From W-Chloroflexi-9 sp045863195 (GTDB taxonomy: Bacteria > Chloroflexota > Dehalococcoidia > UBA2979), in assembly GCA_045863195.1 (NCBI GenBank), contig BTUI01000009.1, positions 1 through 64,000 on the forward strand: a DNA stretch of 64,000 nucleotides. Direction: 5' to 3'. Positions 41,549 through 50,538 of this stretch are shown here, piece by piece. The position numbers were made by a program, and so were the translations under genes. The stretch's first letter is position 1. Every line of letters starts with the position of its first letter. The notes under the pieces were generated by a model. The model had not been told where the DNA came from. It was given only the letters and a program-made list of their open reading frames with translations, and made no database searches.

Positions 41549-41995
41549 ATGATCGACGGCGGCCTGGAACTCGACCTCGAAGCGGTCCGTCAGAACGTCG
41601 TCGAGGCGGAAGTCGTCTGCTTCTACTTCACCGTCCTCGGTCGCACCCTCGTCGTCGACACGCGCCACAACGACCAGGTCGGCACCTTCATCCGCGTGGT
41701 CCCCATGGCGAAGGACTCCGGCGAGCGCCTGCGCTCGATCCGCCGGCTCCGTCCACAACTCCCGAGGCCGACGAGCATCACGTTGATCCCGTGGGACTGC
41801 CGCGTCGCCTCGCTCGTGTCGCTCGGCGTGTGGGAGCCGCTGCTCGCGCGCCTCGACAACATCGAGGAGGCGCAGGCGTGCCTGGAGGCGCTCTGCCAGC
41901 GTGAGCGCCGCGAACTGCGGCGCATCATCCGCGGACACCAGTACGACACGCTCTGGATGCGCCCCGACTACACGCGCGAGGGCGCCGAGCAGTAG
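41549..41995 (+). CDS. Unknown protein
   Basis: A 148-residue soluble protein of mixed alpha/beta type. It has LGRTLVVDTRHNDQVGTFIRVVPMAKDSGERLRSIRRLRPQ, with one cysteine-containing helix later (ACLEALCQRERRELRRIIRGHQ). GGGTGGCGGG precedes the ATG. It is 36 bases after tyrS and may be co-transcribed. I do not recognise the family. Confidence 0.8.
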   Translation: MIDGGLELDLEAVRQNVVEAEVVCFYFTVLGRTLVVDTRHNDQVGTFIRVVPMAKDSGERLRSIRRLRPQLPRPTSITLIPWDCRVASLVSLGVWEPLLARLDNIEEAQACLEALCQRERRELRRIIRGHQYDTLWMRPDYTREGAEQ

Positions 41996-42010
41996 CCCGC
42001 CCCTGGGTGC

Positions 42011-43747
42011 TCAGTCCTTCGTCGCCGGCCGCAGGTCAGCGACCTCCAGTTGCAGCCCGCCATCGCCCCGGAAGTCGTCGCGCTTGAACGTGTAGACGAT
42101 GTCGGCACGGCCACCCGCGGGGACGGCGTACTCGGCGTTGCCGAACGAGATCGCCCGCCACGACACGGCGCCGTCCTTCACCGTGAACTGCAGGTGCGAC
42201 CCGTCCGCACCGACCGCGCGGGCGGACGTCACCTGCACGTCCCGCGCGAGGAAGAGGGGGGCGGGGTTGCCGGCGCCGTGCGGGCCGATCAGCCCGAGCC
42301 ACTGCACCATGCGTCGGTTCACCTCGGACAGCGGCAGCTCCGTGTCGACGACGAGCGTCGGCGCGAGGTCCGCGAGGTCCAGGTGACGGCCGGCGTCCTC
42401 GATCAGGCGGGCGCGCAGTTCGGGCAGGCGTGACGCCTCCGCGGAGAAGCCGGCGGCGGCGCGGTGGCCCCCGTAGCGCAGGAACAGGTCCGCGTTGCGC
42501 TGCAGCAGCGCGGTGATGTCGAACGACTCCACCGTGCGGCAGGAGGCGCGCAACTCGCCGTCGCGCACCTCCATCACGATCGCCGGGCGGCTGAACTCCT
42601 CCACGAGGCGAGCCGCGCACAGCCCGACGACGCCCGAGGAGATCGCCTCGCTCGCCACCACGAGCAGCGGTCCGGCGCGCTCCGCCTCCGAGAGCGCGTT
42701 CCGCGCCGTCTCGATCGCCGCCTGCGTCGCCTCGCGGCGGGCGTCGTTCAGCGCCTCGAGGTGGCGGGCGATCTCGCGCGCTTCGTCGAGCGTGGGGGCG
42801 AGCAGCAGGTCGAGCGCGATGCGTGCGTGCTCCATGCGGCCGGCGGCGTTGAGGCGCGGGCCGATCACCCAGCCGATCGTCTCCGCGCTCACGTGCTGCT
42901 GGTTCACGCCCGCGGCCTCGAACAGCGCGAGCAGGCCCGGGCGCTTCGTCGTCTTCAGCGCCTCCAGCCCGAGGCGGACGAGGTCGCGGTTCTCGAAGAG
43001 CATCGGCGCGAGGTCGCAGACGTTGCCCAGCGCGACGAGCGCGCGGTGCTCGGTGGGGTCGTACCCGCGGCCCAGCCGGTCGTGCAGGTCGTGGATGACC
43101 TTGTACGCCACGCCCACCGCCGCCGGCTCTGAGCCGTACGCGAGGTCGTTCAGGCGCGGGTTCACGATCGCCAGCGCCTCCGGCAGCACCTCCGGGATCG
43201 TGTGGTGGTCGATCACCACCACGTCCATCCCGAGGCGGTTGGACTCGGCCACCTCGGTCACCGCGGAGGTGCCGGTGTCGGCGGTGACGAGCAGCGTGGC
43301 GCCTCGGTCGGCCAGTTGCCGGACGGCACGCACGTTCGGGCCGTACCCCTCGGTGAAGCGGTCGGGGAGGTAGGGGATCGGCTTCGCGCCGAGCGCCCGC
43401 AGCCCCTCCACCAGCACGGTCGTCGCCGTCACGCCGTCCACGTCGTAGTCGCCGAAGACGGCGACCGTCTCGCCCGCCTCGCACGCACGCGCGAGGCGGG
43501 TGACGGCGGCCTCCAGGTTGGGCATCAGGCGCGGGTCGGTCAGTTCACCGGGGCGGCCGAGGTAGCGGCGCGCCTCGGCGGTGGTGTGGACGCCGCGATG
43601 CGCCAGCAGCACGCGCACGAGGCGCGGCAGGCCGTCACCGGCGTCCGCGAAGCCGTCCAGCGGCGGCGCGTCGAGGAGCCGCCAGCGGCGGCCACCGGAG
43701 CCGCGCAGCAGGCGGCCGGTCAGCGAGGGCGTAGCGGTCACGGTCAC
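42011..43747 (-). CDS. recJ: Single-stranded-DNA-specific exonuclease RecJ
   Basis: A 578-residue 5'-3' exonuclease of the DHH family. Motifs are FGDYDVDGVTAT, TADTGTS, VVVIDHHTIPE, GNVCDLAPM, and the DHHA1 GGHRAAAGFS block with a C-terminal OB-like domain. It degrades single-stranded DNA in RecF-type repair and mismatch repair. GTG 43747 is the likely start; GTG 43741 is close by. It converges with the unknown gene at 41549. Confidence 0.94.
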   Translation of the reverse strand: MTVTATPSLTGRLLRGSGGRRWRLLDAPPLDGFADAGDGLPRLVRVLLAHRGVHTTAEARRYLGRPGELTDPRLMPNLEAAVTRLARACEAGETVAVFGDYDVDGVTATTVLVEGLRALGAKPIPYLPDRFTEGYGPNVRAVRQLADRGATLLVTADTGTSAVTEVAESNRLGMDVVVIDHHTIPEVLPEALAIVNPRLNDLAYGSEPAAVGVAYKVIHDLHDRLGRGYDPTEHRALVALGNVCDLAPMLFENRDLVRLGLEALKTTKRPGLLALFEAAGVNQQHVSAETIGWVIGPRLNAAGRMEHARIALDLLLAPTLDEAREIARHLEALNDARREATQAAIETARNALSEAERAGPLLVVASEAISSGVVGLCAARLVEEFSRPAIVMEVRDGELRASCRTVESFDITALLQRNADLFLRYGGHRAAAGFSAEASRLPELRARLIEDAGRHLDLADLAPTLVVDTELPLSEVNRRMVQWLGLIGPHGAGNPAPLFLARDVQVTSARAVGADGSHLQFTVKDGAVSWRAISFGNAEYAVPAGGRADIVYTFKRDDFRGDGGLQLEVADLRPATKD

Positions 43748-43809
43748 CCGATCACGGCGGGGAGCAGCGCGGTGGACGCGGAGCGTAGCAGAGGGTGCGC
43801 CCGGCGGCG

Positions 43810-45048
43810 TTACCCCTCGAAGCGCTTGAAGATGAGCGACGAGTTGTGGCCGCCGAAGCCGAGCGAGTTCGACATCGCGTAGCGGATGGCCAGGTCGCGG
43901 GCGCCCTCCGGCACGTAGTCGAGGTCGCACTCCGGGTCCGGCGTCACGATGTGGATCGTCGGGTGCACCTTCTGGTCGCGGATCGAGAGCACCGTCACGG
44001 CGGACTCGATGCCGCCGGCCGCGCCGAGGGTGTGGCCGATCATCGACTTGCTGGAGGAGATCGGGAGGGTGGCCGCGGACTCGCCGAAGACCGCCTTCAC
44101 GGAGAGCGTCTCGAACTTGTCGTTGAGCGGGGTGCTGGTGCCGTGCGCGTTGAGGTAGTCGATCTCGCTCGCGGCGAGGCCAGCCTTCTTCAGCGCGATG
44201 TTCATCGCGCGCGCCGCGCCCTCGCCGTTCTCGGACGGCTGGGTGACGTGGAACGCGTCGGCGGACTGCCCGTACCCGACCATCTCACAGATGATGTTCG
44301 CGCCGCGCGCGATCGCCTGCTCGCGCTCCTCGAGCACCAGGATGCCGGCGCCCTCGCCGATGACGAAGCCGTCACGGTTGAGGTCGAACGGGCGGCTCGC
44401 GGTGAGCGGGTCGTCGTTGCGGGAGAGGGCGCGGCTGGCGGCGAAGGCGGCGATCGACATGCGGTTCACGGCCGCCTCCGCGCCGCCGGCGACCATTGCG
44501 TCCGCGTCACCGCGGCGGATCACCTCGTAGGCGGTGCCCAGCGCGTCCGCGCCGGAGGCGCAGGCGGAGACGGGGTTGAAGTTCGGGCCGCGCAGGCCGA
44601 AGCGGATCGAGACCTGGCCGGCAGCCATGTCCGGGATGAACATCGGTACGAGGAACGGGGAGACGCGGCTCGGGCCCTTGTGGAAGAACGTGTCGAACTC
44701 CTGCTCCAGCGTCTCGATGCCGCCGATGCCGGAGCCGATCATGCAGCCGGTGGTGTCCGCGATCTTGTCGAGCGGCAACTGCGCCTGGTCCAGCGCCTCG
44801 CCCGCCGCCATGATCGCCAGGTGCGTGAAGCGGTCCATGCGGCGCGCTTCCTTGCGGTCCAGGTACACCCCGAGGTCGAACTCCGGCACCTGCCCGGAGA
44901 CCTTGGAGGGGAGGTCGCTCGCCTCCACCAGGGTCGTCATGCTGATGCCGTTCGTGCCGGCGAGCAGCGCCTGCCACGAGGCCTCCCGGCCCACGCCGAC
45001 GGCGCAGATGATCCCGACCCCCGTGACCACCACGCGGCGCTCGCTCAT
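43810..45048 (-). CDS. fabF: 3-oxoacyl-[ACP] synthase II (KAS II), copy 1
   Basis: A 412-residue condensing enzyme of fatty-acid elongation. The triad is Cys163 in SACASGADAL, His in NAHGTSTPLND (about 304) and His in SMIGHTLGAAGG (about 341). ATG 45048 overlaps the stop of the second KAS II gene as ATGA. Its product elongates acyl-ACP with malonyl-ACP. It lies last in fabD-fabF-fabF. Confidence 0.95.
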   Translation of the reverse strand: MSERRVVVTGVGIICAVGVGREASWQALLAGTNGISMTTLVEASDLPSKVSGQVPEFDLGVYLDRKEARRMDRFTHLAIMAAGEALDQAQLPLDKIADTTGCMIGSGIGGIETLEQEFDTFFHKGPSRVSPFLVPMFIPDMAAGQVSIRFGLRGPNFNPVSACASGADALGTAYEVIRRGDADAMVAGGAEAAVNRMSIAAFAASRALSRNDDPLTASRPFDLNRDGFVIGEGAGILVLEEREQAIARGANIICEMVGYGQSADAFHVTQPSENGEGAARAMNIALKKAGLAASEIDYLNAHGTSTPLNDKFETLSVKAVFGESAATLPISSSKSMIGHTLGAAGGIESAVTVLSIRDQKVHPTIHIVTPDPECDLDYVPEGARDLAIRYAMSNSLGFGGHNSSLIFKRFEG

Positions 45049-46286
45049 GACTGGCCCTCCCAGCGGCTGAAGATGATCGCGGAGTTGTGCCCGCCCAGGC
45101 CGACCGAGGTGCTCATGGCGGCTCTGACCGGACGCACGCGTGCGGCGTTCGGAGCGTAGTCCAGGTCGCACGCCGGGTCCGGCGTCTCGTAGTTCATCGT
45201 GGGTGGGATCACGCCGTGATAGCAGGAGAGGGCGGCGACGGCTGCCTCGACGGCGCCAGCGGCGCCCATCATGTGCCCGTGCATCGACTTCGTCGAGGTC
45301 ACGACGAGGGCGTCCGCGTGCGCGCCGAACAGCTGGCGGATGGCGGTGGTCTCCACCCGGTCGTTCAGCGGCGTGCCGGTGCCGTGCGCGTTGATGTAGT
45401 CGACCTCGTCCGGGCGCATCCCCGCGCGCGCGAGGGCGTCCTGGATCGCCTGGCCAATGCCGTGGCCATCCTCGGCGGCCGCGACCATGTCGTACGCGTC
45501 GTTGCTCGTGGCCGCACCACGCCACTCAGCGTAGATGCGCGCGCCGCGCGCCAGGGCGTGGTCGAGCTCCTCGAGGACGAAGACTCCCGCGCCCTCCGCG
45601 ATGATGAAGCCGTTACGGGTGAGGTCGAACGGCCGCACGGCCTTCGCCGGATCCTCGTGCGTGGCGAGCGCCTTCATCGCAGCGAAGCCGGCGTAGTAGA
45701 TCGGTTGGATCGGCGCCTCGTAGCCGCCTGCGATGATCACGTCCGCGTCGCCCCGCGCGATGATCTCGGCGGCCTCGCCCGTGGTCGCGCCGCCCGTGGC
45801 GCAGGCGGCGGTGACCGCGAAGTTGGGGCCGCGCGCGCCGACCTCGATCGCCGCGAGGCCGGTCGCGGTGTCGGGCAGCATGTGGGACGCCATGAACGGC
45901 GAGACGCGGCGCGGGCCCTTCTCGTCCAGGATGCGCTGCTGCTCCACGATCAGGTGGGCGCTGCCCATGCCGGTGCCCAGCACCACGCCGACGCGGCGCG
46001 CGTTCTCGGGTGTGATCGTCAGGCCGGAGTCGGCGACCGCCTGCTTGGCGGCGGCGATGGCGAAGGCGGAGGAGAGGTCGATGCGGCGCGCGATCTTCGC
46101 GTCCACGTGGTCGGTGACCTCGAAGCCCTTCACCTCGCCGACGATCGGCTGCTCATAGGCCGAGCCGTCGAAGCGGGTGAGGAGGCCGATGCCGGAGCGG
46201 CCGGCGACGAGGGCGTCCCAGGTGGACGCCACGTCCAGCCCGACGGGCGTGATCAGCCCGAGCCCGGTAACGACGACTCGACGCAT
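45045..46286 (-). CDS. fabF: 3-oxoacyl-[ACP] synthase II (KAS II), copy 2
   Basis: A 413-residue KAS II-type enzyme with Cys162 in TAACATGGATTG, His in NAHGTGTPLND and His in SMHGHMMGAAGAV, a complete triad. It differs substantially from the neighbouring copy, so the pair is an old duplication, perhaps with different chain-length or branched-substrate preferences. Gap to fabD is two bases. Confidence 0.94.
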   Translation of the reverse strand: MRRVVVTGLGLITPVGLDVASTWDALVAGRSGIGLLTRFDGSAYEQPIVGEVKGFEVTDHVDAKIARRIDLSSAFAIAAAKQAVADSGLTITPENARRVGVVLGTGMGSAHLIVEQQRILDEKGPRRVSPFMASHMLPDTATGLAAIEVGARGPNFAVTAACATGGATTGEAAEIIARGDADVIIAGGYEAPIQPIYYAGFAAMKALATHEDPAKAVRPFDLTRNGFIIAEGAGVFVLEELDHALARGARIYAEWRGAATSNDAYDMVAAAEDGHGIGQAIQDALARAGMRPDEVDYINAHGTGTPLNDRVETTAIRQLFGAHADALVVTSTKSMHGHMMGAAGAVEAAVAALSCYHGVIPPTMNYETPDPACDLDYAPNAARVRPVRAAMSTSVGLGGHNSAIIFSRWEGQS

Positions 46287-46288
46287 GA

Positions 46289-47293
46289 CTACGTGATCGG
46301 CTTGCGGACAGGGAGGACGGAGATCGGGATCGGGTTCTCCCGCGCGTCATCCAGGGACACCGCGGTGCTCTCCTCCTGGATGCGCTTGATCATGCGCGAC
46401 AGCGCGTGGCCGGGGCCGACCTCCACGAAGGTGTCGACACCCTCGCGGGCCATGCGGCGGACGTTCTCCGCCCAGAGGACGGGCGACTTCAACTGCGCCT
46501 CGAACTCCTCGCGGACCTCGGCGGCGGTGCGGAGCAGGTCCGCGGTGATGTTGGAGACGATGGGGGTGTTGGGGTCCGCAAAGGGGATCTCGCGGATGAT
46601 CTCGGCGAACTCCGCGGCCTGCGCCACGTGCAGCGGCGTGTGCGAGGAGACCTTCAGCTTCAGGCGGATCGCCTTGCCCTGCAGCTCCTTCGTCCGCGCC
46701 ATCGCGCGCTCCAGCGCGCTGACGTCGCCGGAGATGACGGTCTGCTGGTCCTCGTTGTGGTTCGCCACGTCGACGCGGTTGAGGTCGCCCTGCGAGGCTT
46801 CCTCGCAGATGCCGCGCACCGTCTCCGCGTCCAGGCCAATGATCGCGGCCATGCCGACCGGGCGGTCCTCGTTGAAGGAGCCCATCAGGCGCGACCGCTC
46901 GAGGATGATGAGCAGCGAGTCACGGAACGAGAGCGCGCCGGAGGCGACCGCCGCGCTGAACAGCCCGAGCGAGTGCCCGCCCAGGAGCCGCGGGCGGATG
47001 TTCTCGCCCACGTCGCCGGCCTTCTCACGCATCGCGCGGAGGAAGGCGATCGAGGTGGTGAGCACCGCCGGCTGCGTGTTCTCGGTGGAGGCGAGGTCAT
47101 CCGCGTTCGAGTCGAAGCAGACCTTCGCGAGGTCGATCCCCGTGATGTCGCTGGCTTCCTCGAAGGTCAGGCGGGCGGCCTCGGAGTGGTCGTGCACAAG
47201 GCGACCCATGCCGGGGGCCTGTGAGCCCTGGCCCGGAAAGACGAGCGCGGTGGCGTCCGTCTGTTCGACCTGCGAGCGGTCGAGGTCAGTCAC
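46289..47293 (-). CDS. fabD: Malonyl-CoA:ACP transacylase
   Basis: A 334-residue enzyme loading malonate onto ACP. It has FPGQGSQAPGMG (19-30), the nucleophile Ser108 in GGHSLGLFSA and the catalytic His in SSHTPLH. It heads the fab operon; no acpP or fabG lies between fabD and the fabF genes. A TACACT -10-like element is at about 47349-47354, 56 bases upstream. Confidence 0.95.
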   Translation of the reverse strand: MTDLDRSQVEQTDATALVFPGQGSQAPGMGRLVHDHSEAARLTFEEASDITGIDLAKVCFDSNADDLASTENTQPAVLTTSIAFLRAMREKAGDVGENIRPRLLGGHSLGLFSAAVASGALSFRDSLLIILERSRLMGSFNEDRPVGMAAIIGLDAETVRGICEEASQGDLNRVDVANHNEDQQTVISGDVSALERAMARTKELQGKAIRLKLKVSSHTPLHVAQAAEFAEIIREIPFADPNTPIVSNITADLLRTAAEVREEFEAQLKSPVLWAENVRRMAREGVDTFVEVGPGHALSRMIKRIQEESTAVSLDDARENPIPISVLPVRKPIT

Positions 47294-47428
47294 CGATCGC
47301 TGCCCTCTCCGGCCGGGCGATCCGCTCGGCCTGCGTTCCTGATCTGAAGTGTAACAGCGATGCCCGTCTGCAACTGCACAGCACCGTTAACACATTGAAA
47401 CGACATAACTCAGGATACCACGGGCCCG

Positions 47429-49003
47429 TCACGCTGGCTCGATCGCCTTCCGTACCTCCGGCATCGCCTTGAGGAGGTCGGAGGCCAGCGTGGAGGCGTC
47501 CCCGTACACCTCCGCCACCTGTCGCGCCGTCTCCGCGTGCACCCACACAGCCGCCGAGGCCGCCTCGAACGGGTCGAGGCCCTGCGCGATGAGGCCCGTG
47601 ATGAGCCCGGCGAGGACGTCGCCGGTCCCCGCGTGCGCCAGCGCGGAGGTCGCCACGTCCGAGATCCGCGCGCGGCCGTCCGGCGCGGCGATGACCGTGC
47701 CCGCGCCCTTCAGCACGACCACGCTGCCGGTGCGCGCCGCGTACTCGCACGCCACCGCCAGGCGCACCGCCTGCACCTCGGCGACCGTGCGGCCGGTGAG
47801 GCGCGCCATCTCGCCCGGGTGGGGCGTGAGCACGCGCAGCAGCGCCAGGCGGTCCCACCACGTCGCCTCGCCGGCGAGCAGGTTGAGCGCGTCCGCGTCC
47901 AGCACGACCGCCGCGAGGCCGCTCGCGACGCCGTCCAGGCCGGCGAGCAGATGCTGCACGAACGCGCGCGTCCCGTCGGTGGCATCGATCCCCGGCCCGA
48001 CGAGCAGCGCCCGGGCGCGCGACCCCGTGAGGGCGCGCAGGAGCGCGCGTGCCGAGGAGGCGTCGAGCGTGCCGTCCGCCTCGGGCAGCGGTTCGTGGGT
48101 CGCGTCCGCGAACGCCGCGAGCAACGGCTGGATGCCTGCGGGGGCAGCGAGCGTGACGAGGCCGCAGCCGGAGCGCGCGGCCGCCTCTGCCGCCAGACGC
48201 GCCGCGCCGGGGTACCGCCGCGACCCGGCGGCGATCACCGCCGTGCCGAACGTGCCCTTGTTGCCGTCCGCGGGACGTCGAGGCATGGCGGCGCGCACGC
48301 CGCGGAGCGTCAGCGCCTCGAACGGCAGCGCGGAGACCGCGGCCGCCGGCAGGCCGATGTCCACGGTCTCTACGCGCCCGGCGAGGACGCGGCCGGGCAT
48401 GGTGAACAGTCCGACCTTCGCGCAACCGAAGGCCACGGTGGTGTCGGCGGCCACGGTCGCCGGGTCGGCGAAGCCGGTGTCCGCGTCGACGCCGGACGGC
48501 AGGTCGAGCGCGAGCAGCGCGGGCGGGACCCGGCTCGCGCGCGCGGCGGCGAGATGCGCGAGCACCTCCGCGACCACGCCCGCGAACGGCCGCTCCGCGG
48601 GGCGGAGCCCGGTGCCGAAGAGGGCGTCGACGACGATCGCGGCGCGCGCCAGCAGCGCGTCGAGCGTCGCGAGGTCGCCGTCCTCGGTGGCGACGGTGTG
48701 CTCGATGCCGGCGTCGAGGAGGGCGCGCCACTCGGCGTCGTCCTCGGCGCGGGGGCGGAGCAGGTAGACGTGGACCGGCGTCCCCCACTCCGCGAGGCGG
48801 ACGGCGGCGACCAGGCCGTCCCCGCCGTTGTTGCCGGGGCCGGCAAGGATCAGCACGGGGCGCGGCTCCGTGCCGAGCATGATCCACGCTTCCTGCGCCG
48901 CGGCGAGGCCGGCGTTCGCCATCAACTCGCGCTCGGACGTGCCGGCGTCCATGGCGGCGCGTTCCAGCGCCTGCATCTGGGCGGTGGTGACGAGGCGGGT
49001 CAC
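47429..49003 (-). CDS. nnr: Bifunctional NAD(P)H-hydrate epimerase / ADP-dependent dehydratase
   Basis: A 524-residue fusion of NnrE (about 1-215, AGPGNNGGDGLVAAVRLAEWG) and NnrD (about 225-520, LVGPGID, LTPHPGEMARLTG, VLKGAGTVIA, NLATSALAHAGTGDVLAGLI-type motif). It repairs hydrated NADH and NADPH. GTG 49003 overlaps the acpS stop as GTGA. Confidence 0.95.
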   Translation of the reverse strand: MTRLVTTAQMQALERAAMDAGTSERELMANAGLAAAQEAWIMLGTEPRPVLILAGPGNNGGDGLVAAVRLAEWGTPVHVYLLRPRAEDDAEWRALLDAGIEHTVATEDGDLATLDALLARAAIVVDALFGTGLRPAERPFAGVVAEVLAHLAAARASRVPPALLALDLPSGVDADTGFADPATVAADTTVAFGCAKVGLFTMPGRVLAGRVETVDIGLPAAAVSALPFEALTLRGVRAAMPRRPADGNKGTFGTAVIAAGSRRYPGAARLAAEAAARSGCGLVTLAAPAGIQPLLAAFADATHEPLPEADGTLDASSARALLRALTGSRARALLVGPGIDATDGTRAFVQHLLAGLDGVASGLAAVVLDADALNLLAGEATWWDRLALLRVLTPHPGEMARLTGRTVAEVQAVRLAVACEYAARTGSVVVLKGAGTVIAAPDGRARISDVATSALAHAGTGDVLAGLITGLIAQGLDPFEAASAAVWVHAETARQVAEVYGDASTLASDLLKAMPEVRKAIEPA

Positions 49004-49461
49004 TGGTTCTGTTCGTCCTCACCCAGCAGGCCGCGCTGCTGCAGGATCGCCACGATGCGCTTCCGCGCCTCCGCCGGGTCAGACTCCGGGCGCTCCGCCG
49101 TGCAGACCACGGCAGCCATCGCGAACGTCTCGAGGTGCGTGAGCGACACGTCGATGGCGGTCAGCCCGATCACCTCGGCGCGCCGTTTCGCGCCGCCGTA
49201 CAGGTAGACGAGCGGCTTGCCTCGGCGGTCCGGGAGCACCTCGATGTCGCGCCAGGCGACGGAGCGTGCGCCGGTGCCGAGCGCCTTCATCACCGCTTCC
49301 TTCGCGGCGAAGCGGGCGGCGAGTTCGGGAACACGGCCACGACAGAAGGCCGCCTCCGCCGGGGTGTAGACGCGGGTGATGAACCGCTCCGGGTGCTTCC
49401 CCAGCACCTTCCGGACGCGGTCGATCTCGATCATGTCGATGCCGACGGCGTGCGTGCTCAA
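49000..49461 (-). CDS. acpS: Holo-[acyl-carrier-protein] synthase
   Basis: About 153 residues. The family motifs VGIDMIEIDRVRKVL and FAAKEAVMKALGTG with the metal Asp and Glu are present, then SLTHLETFAMAAVV. It transfers 4'-phosphopantetheine to ACP. The TTG at 49461 was chosen because family members begin a few residues before GID; ATG 49434 would cut off the metal-binding Asp. The C-terminal 25 residues extend beyond a typical AcpS. Confidence 0.92.
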   Translation of the reverse strand: MSTHAVGIDMIEIDRVRKVLGKHPERFITRVYTPAEAAFCRGRVPELAARFAAKEAVMKALGTGARSVAWRDIEVLPDRRGKPLVYLYGGAKRRAEVIGLTAIDVSLTHLETFAMAAVVCTAERPESDPAEARKRIVAILQQRGLLGEDEQNQ

Positions 49462-49571
49462 CCGCGTCGCTTTCCGGTGCCCCGCGCCGCCGGCCGGGGC
49501 GCGCCTGCGGGCGAATCTAGCACGGCGGGATGGGATACTCGCCGGGCACCACCGCCCGAGGAGGAACGACG

Positions 49572-50468
49572 ATGACCGCACGCATCATCGACGGGAACGC
49601 GATCGCCGCGGCCGTCCGCGCGGACGTGGCGAGCGGCGTCGCGGCGCACATCGCCGCCGGCGGGCGGCGTCCGCACCTGAGCGTGGTGCTCGTTGGCGAC
49701 GACCCCGCCTCCCACGTCTACGTGCGGAACAAGGGCCGCGCCTCCGAGGATGCGGGCATGACCTCGGACACGATCCTCCTGCCCGCCTCGGCGTCGCAGG
49801 AGGAGGTGCTTGGCCACGTCCGGCGGCTGAACGCCGACCCGGCCGTCTCCGGCATCCTGGTGCAGATGCCGCTGCCAGCGCAGGTGGACGCGCACGCCGT
49901 GATGCGCGAGATCGACCCCCGCAAGGACGTGGATGGGCTGACGCCTGCCAACCTCGGGCTGCTCGTGCAGGGGACGCCGTTCCACGCGCCCGCCACACCG
50001 GCCGGTGTCGTCGAGATCCTCCGCCGCGAGGGCATCCAGACGCAGGGCGCGCGCGTGGTGATCGTCGGGCGCTCCGTGCTCGTCGGCCGGCCGCTCGCGC
50101 TGCTCCTCTCCAACCGCGGGCCGCACGCGAACGCGACGGTCACGATGGCGCACACCGGCACGCGTGACCTCGCCGCCGTGTGCCGGGAGGCGGAGATCCT
50201 GATCTCCGCCGCCGGCGCGCCCGGCGCGATCACGGCGGAGATGGTGCGCCCCGGCGCCGTGGTCATCGATGTGGGCACCACGCGCGTCGCCGACCCCTCG
50301 AAGAAGTCCGGCCACCGCCTCTCCGGCGACGTGGACTTCGAGGCGGTGAAGGCGGTCGCCGGCGCGATCACCCCGGTCCCCGGCGGCGTGGGCCCGATGA
50401 CCATCGCGATGCTGCTGGTGAACGTGCTCCGTGCCGCGCAGGCGCTGGAGGGCCGCCCCACCGCCTGA
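49572..50468 (+). CDS. folD: Methylenetetrahydrofolate dehydrogenase / cyclohydrolase
   Basis: A 298-residue bifunctional enzyme of one-carbon metabolism. It has VYVRNKGRASEDAG with the catalytic Lys, QMPLPAQVD, KDVDGLTPANLG, the NADP site GRSVLVGRPLALLL and PGGVGPMTIAMLL. ATG 49572 follows GAGGAGG by 7 bases. Confidence 0.97.
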   Translation: MTARIIDGNAIAAAVRADVASGVAAHIAAGGRRPHLSVVLVGDDPASHVYVRNKGRASEDAGMTSDTILLPASASQEEVLGHVRRLNADPAVSGILVQMPLPAQVDAHAVMREIDPRKDVDGLTPANLGLLVQGTPFHAPATPAGVVEILRREGIQTQGARVVIVGRSVLVGRPLALLLSNRGPHANATVTMAHTGTRDLAAVCREAEILISAAGAPGAITAEMVRPGAVVIDVGTTRVADPSKKSGHRLSGDVDFEAVKAVAGAITPVPGGVGPMTIAMLLVNVLRAAQALEGRPTA

Positions 50469-50526
50469 GCACGCGCCCCGGGGGTCATCGGGCGATCCCT
50501 GCTTCGCGGGCGGGGCCGGCGTTGCG

Positions 50527-50532
50527 TATGAT
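50527..50532 (+). promoter_or_regulatory. -10 element of leaderless prfB
   Basis: TATGAT, 6 bases, then the ATG at 50539, with no Shine-Dalgarno sequence before it. Confidence 0.6.
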
Positions 50533-50538
50533 GGACGC

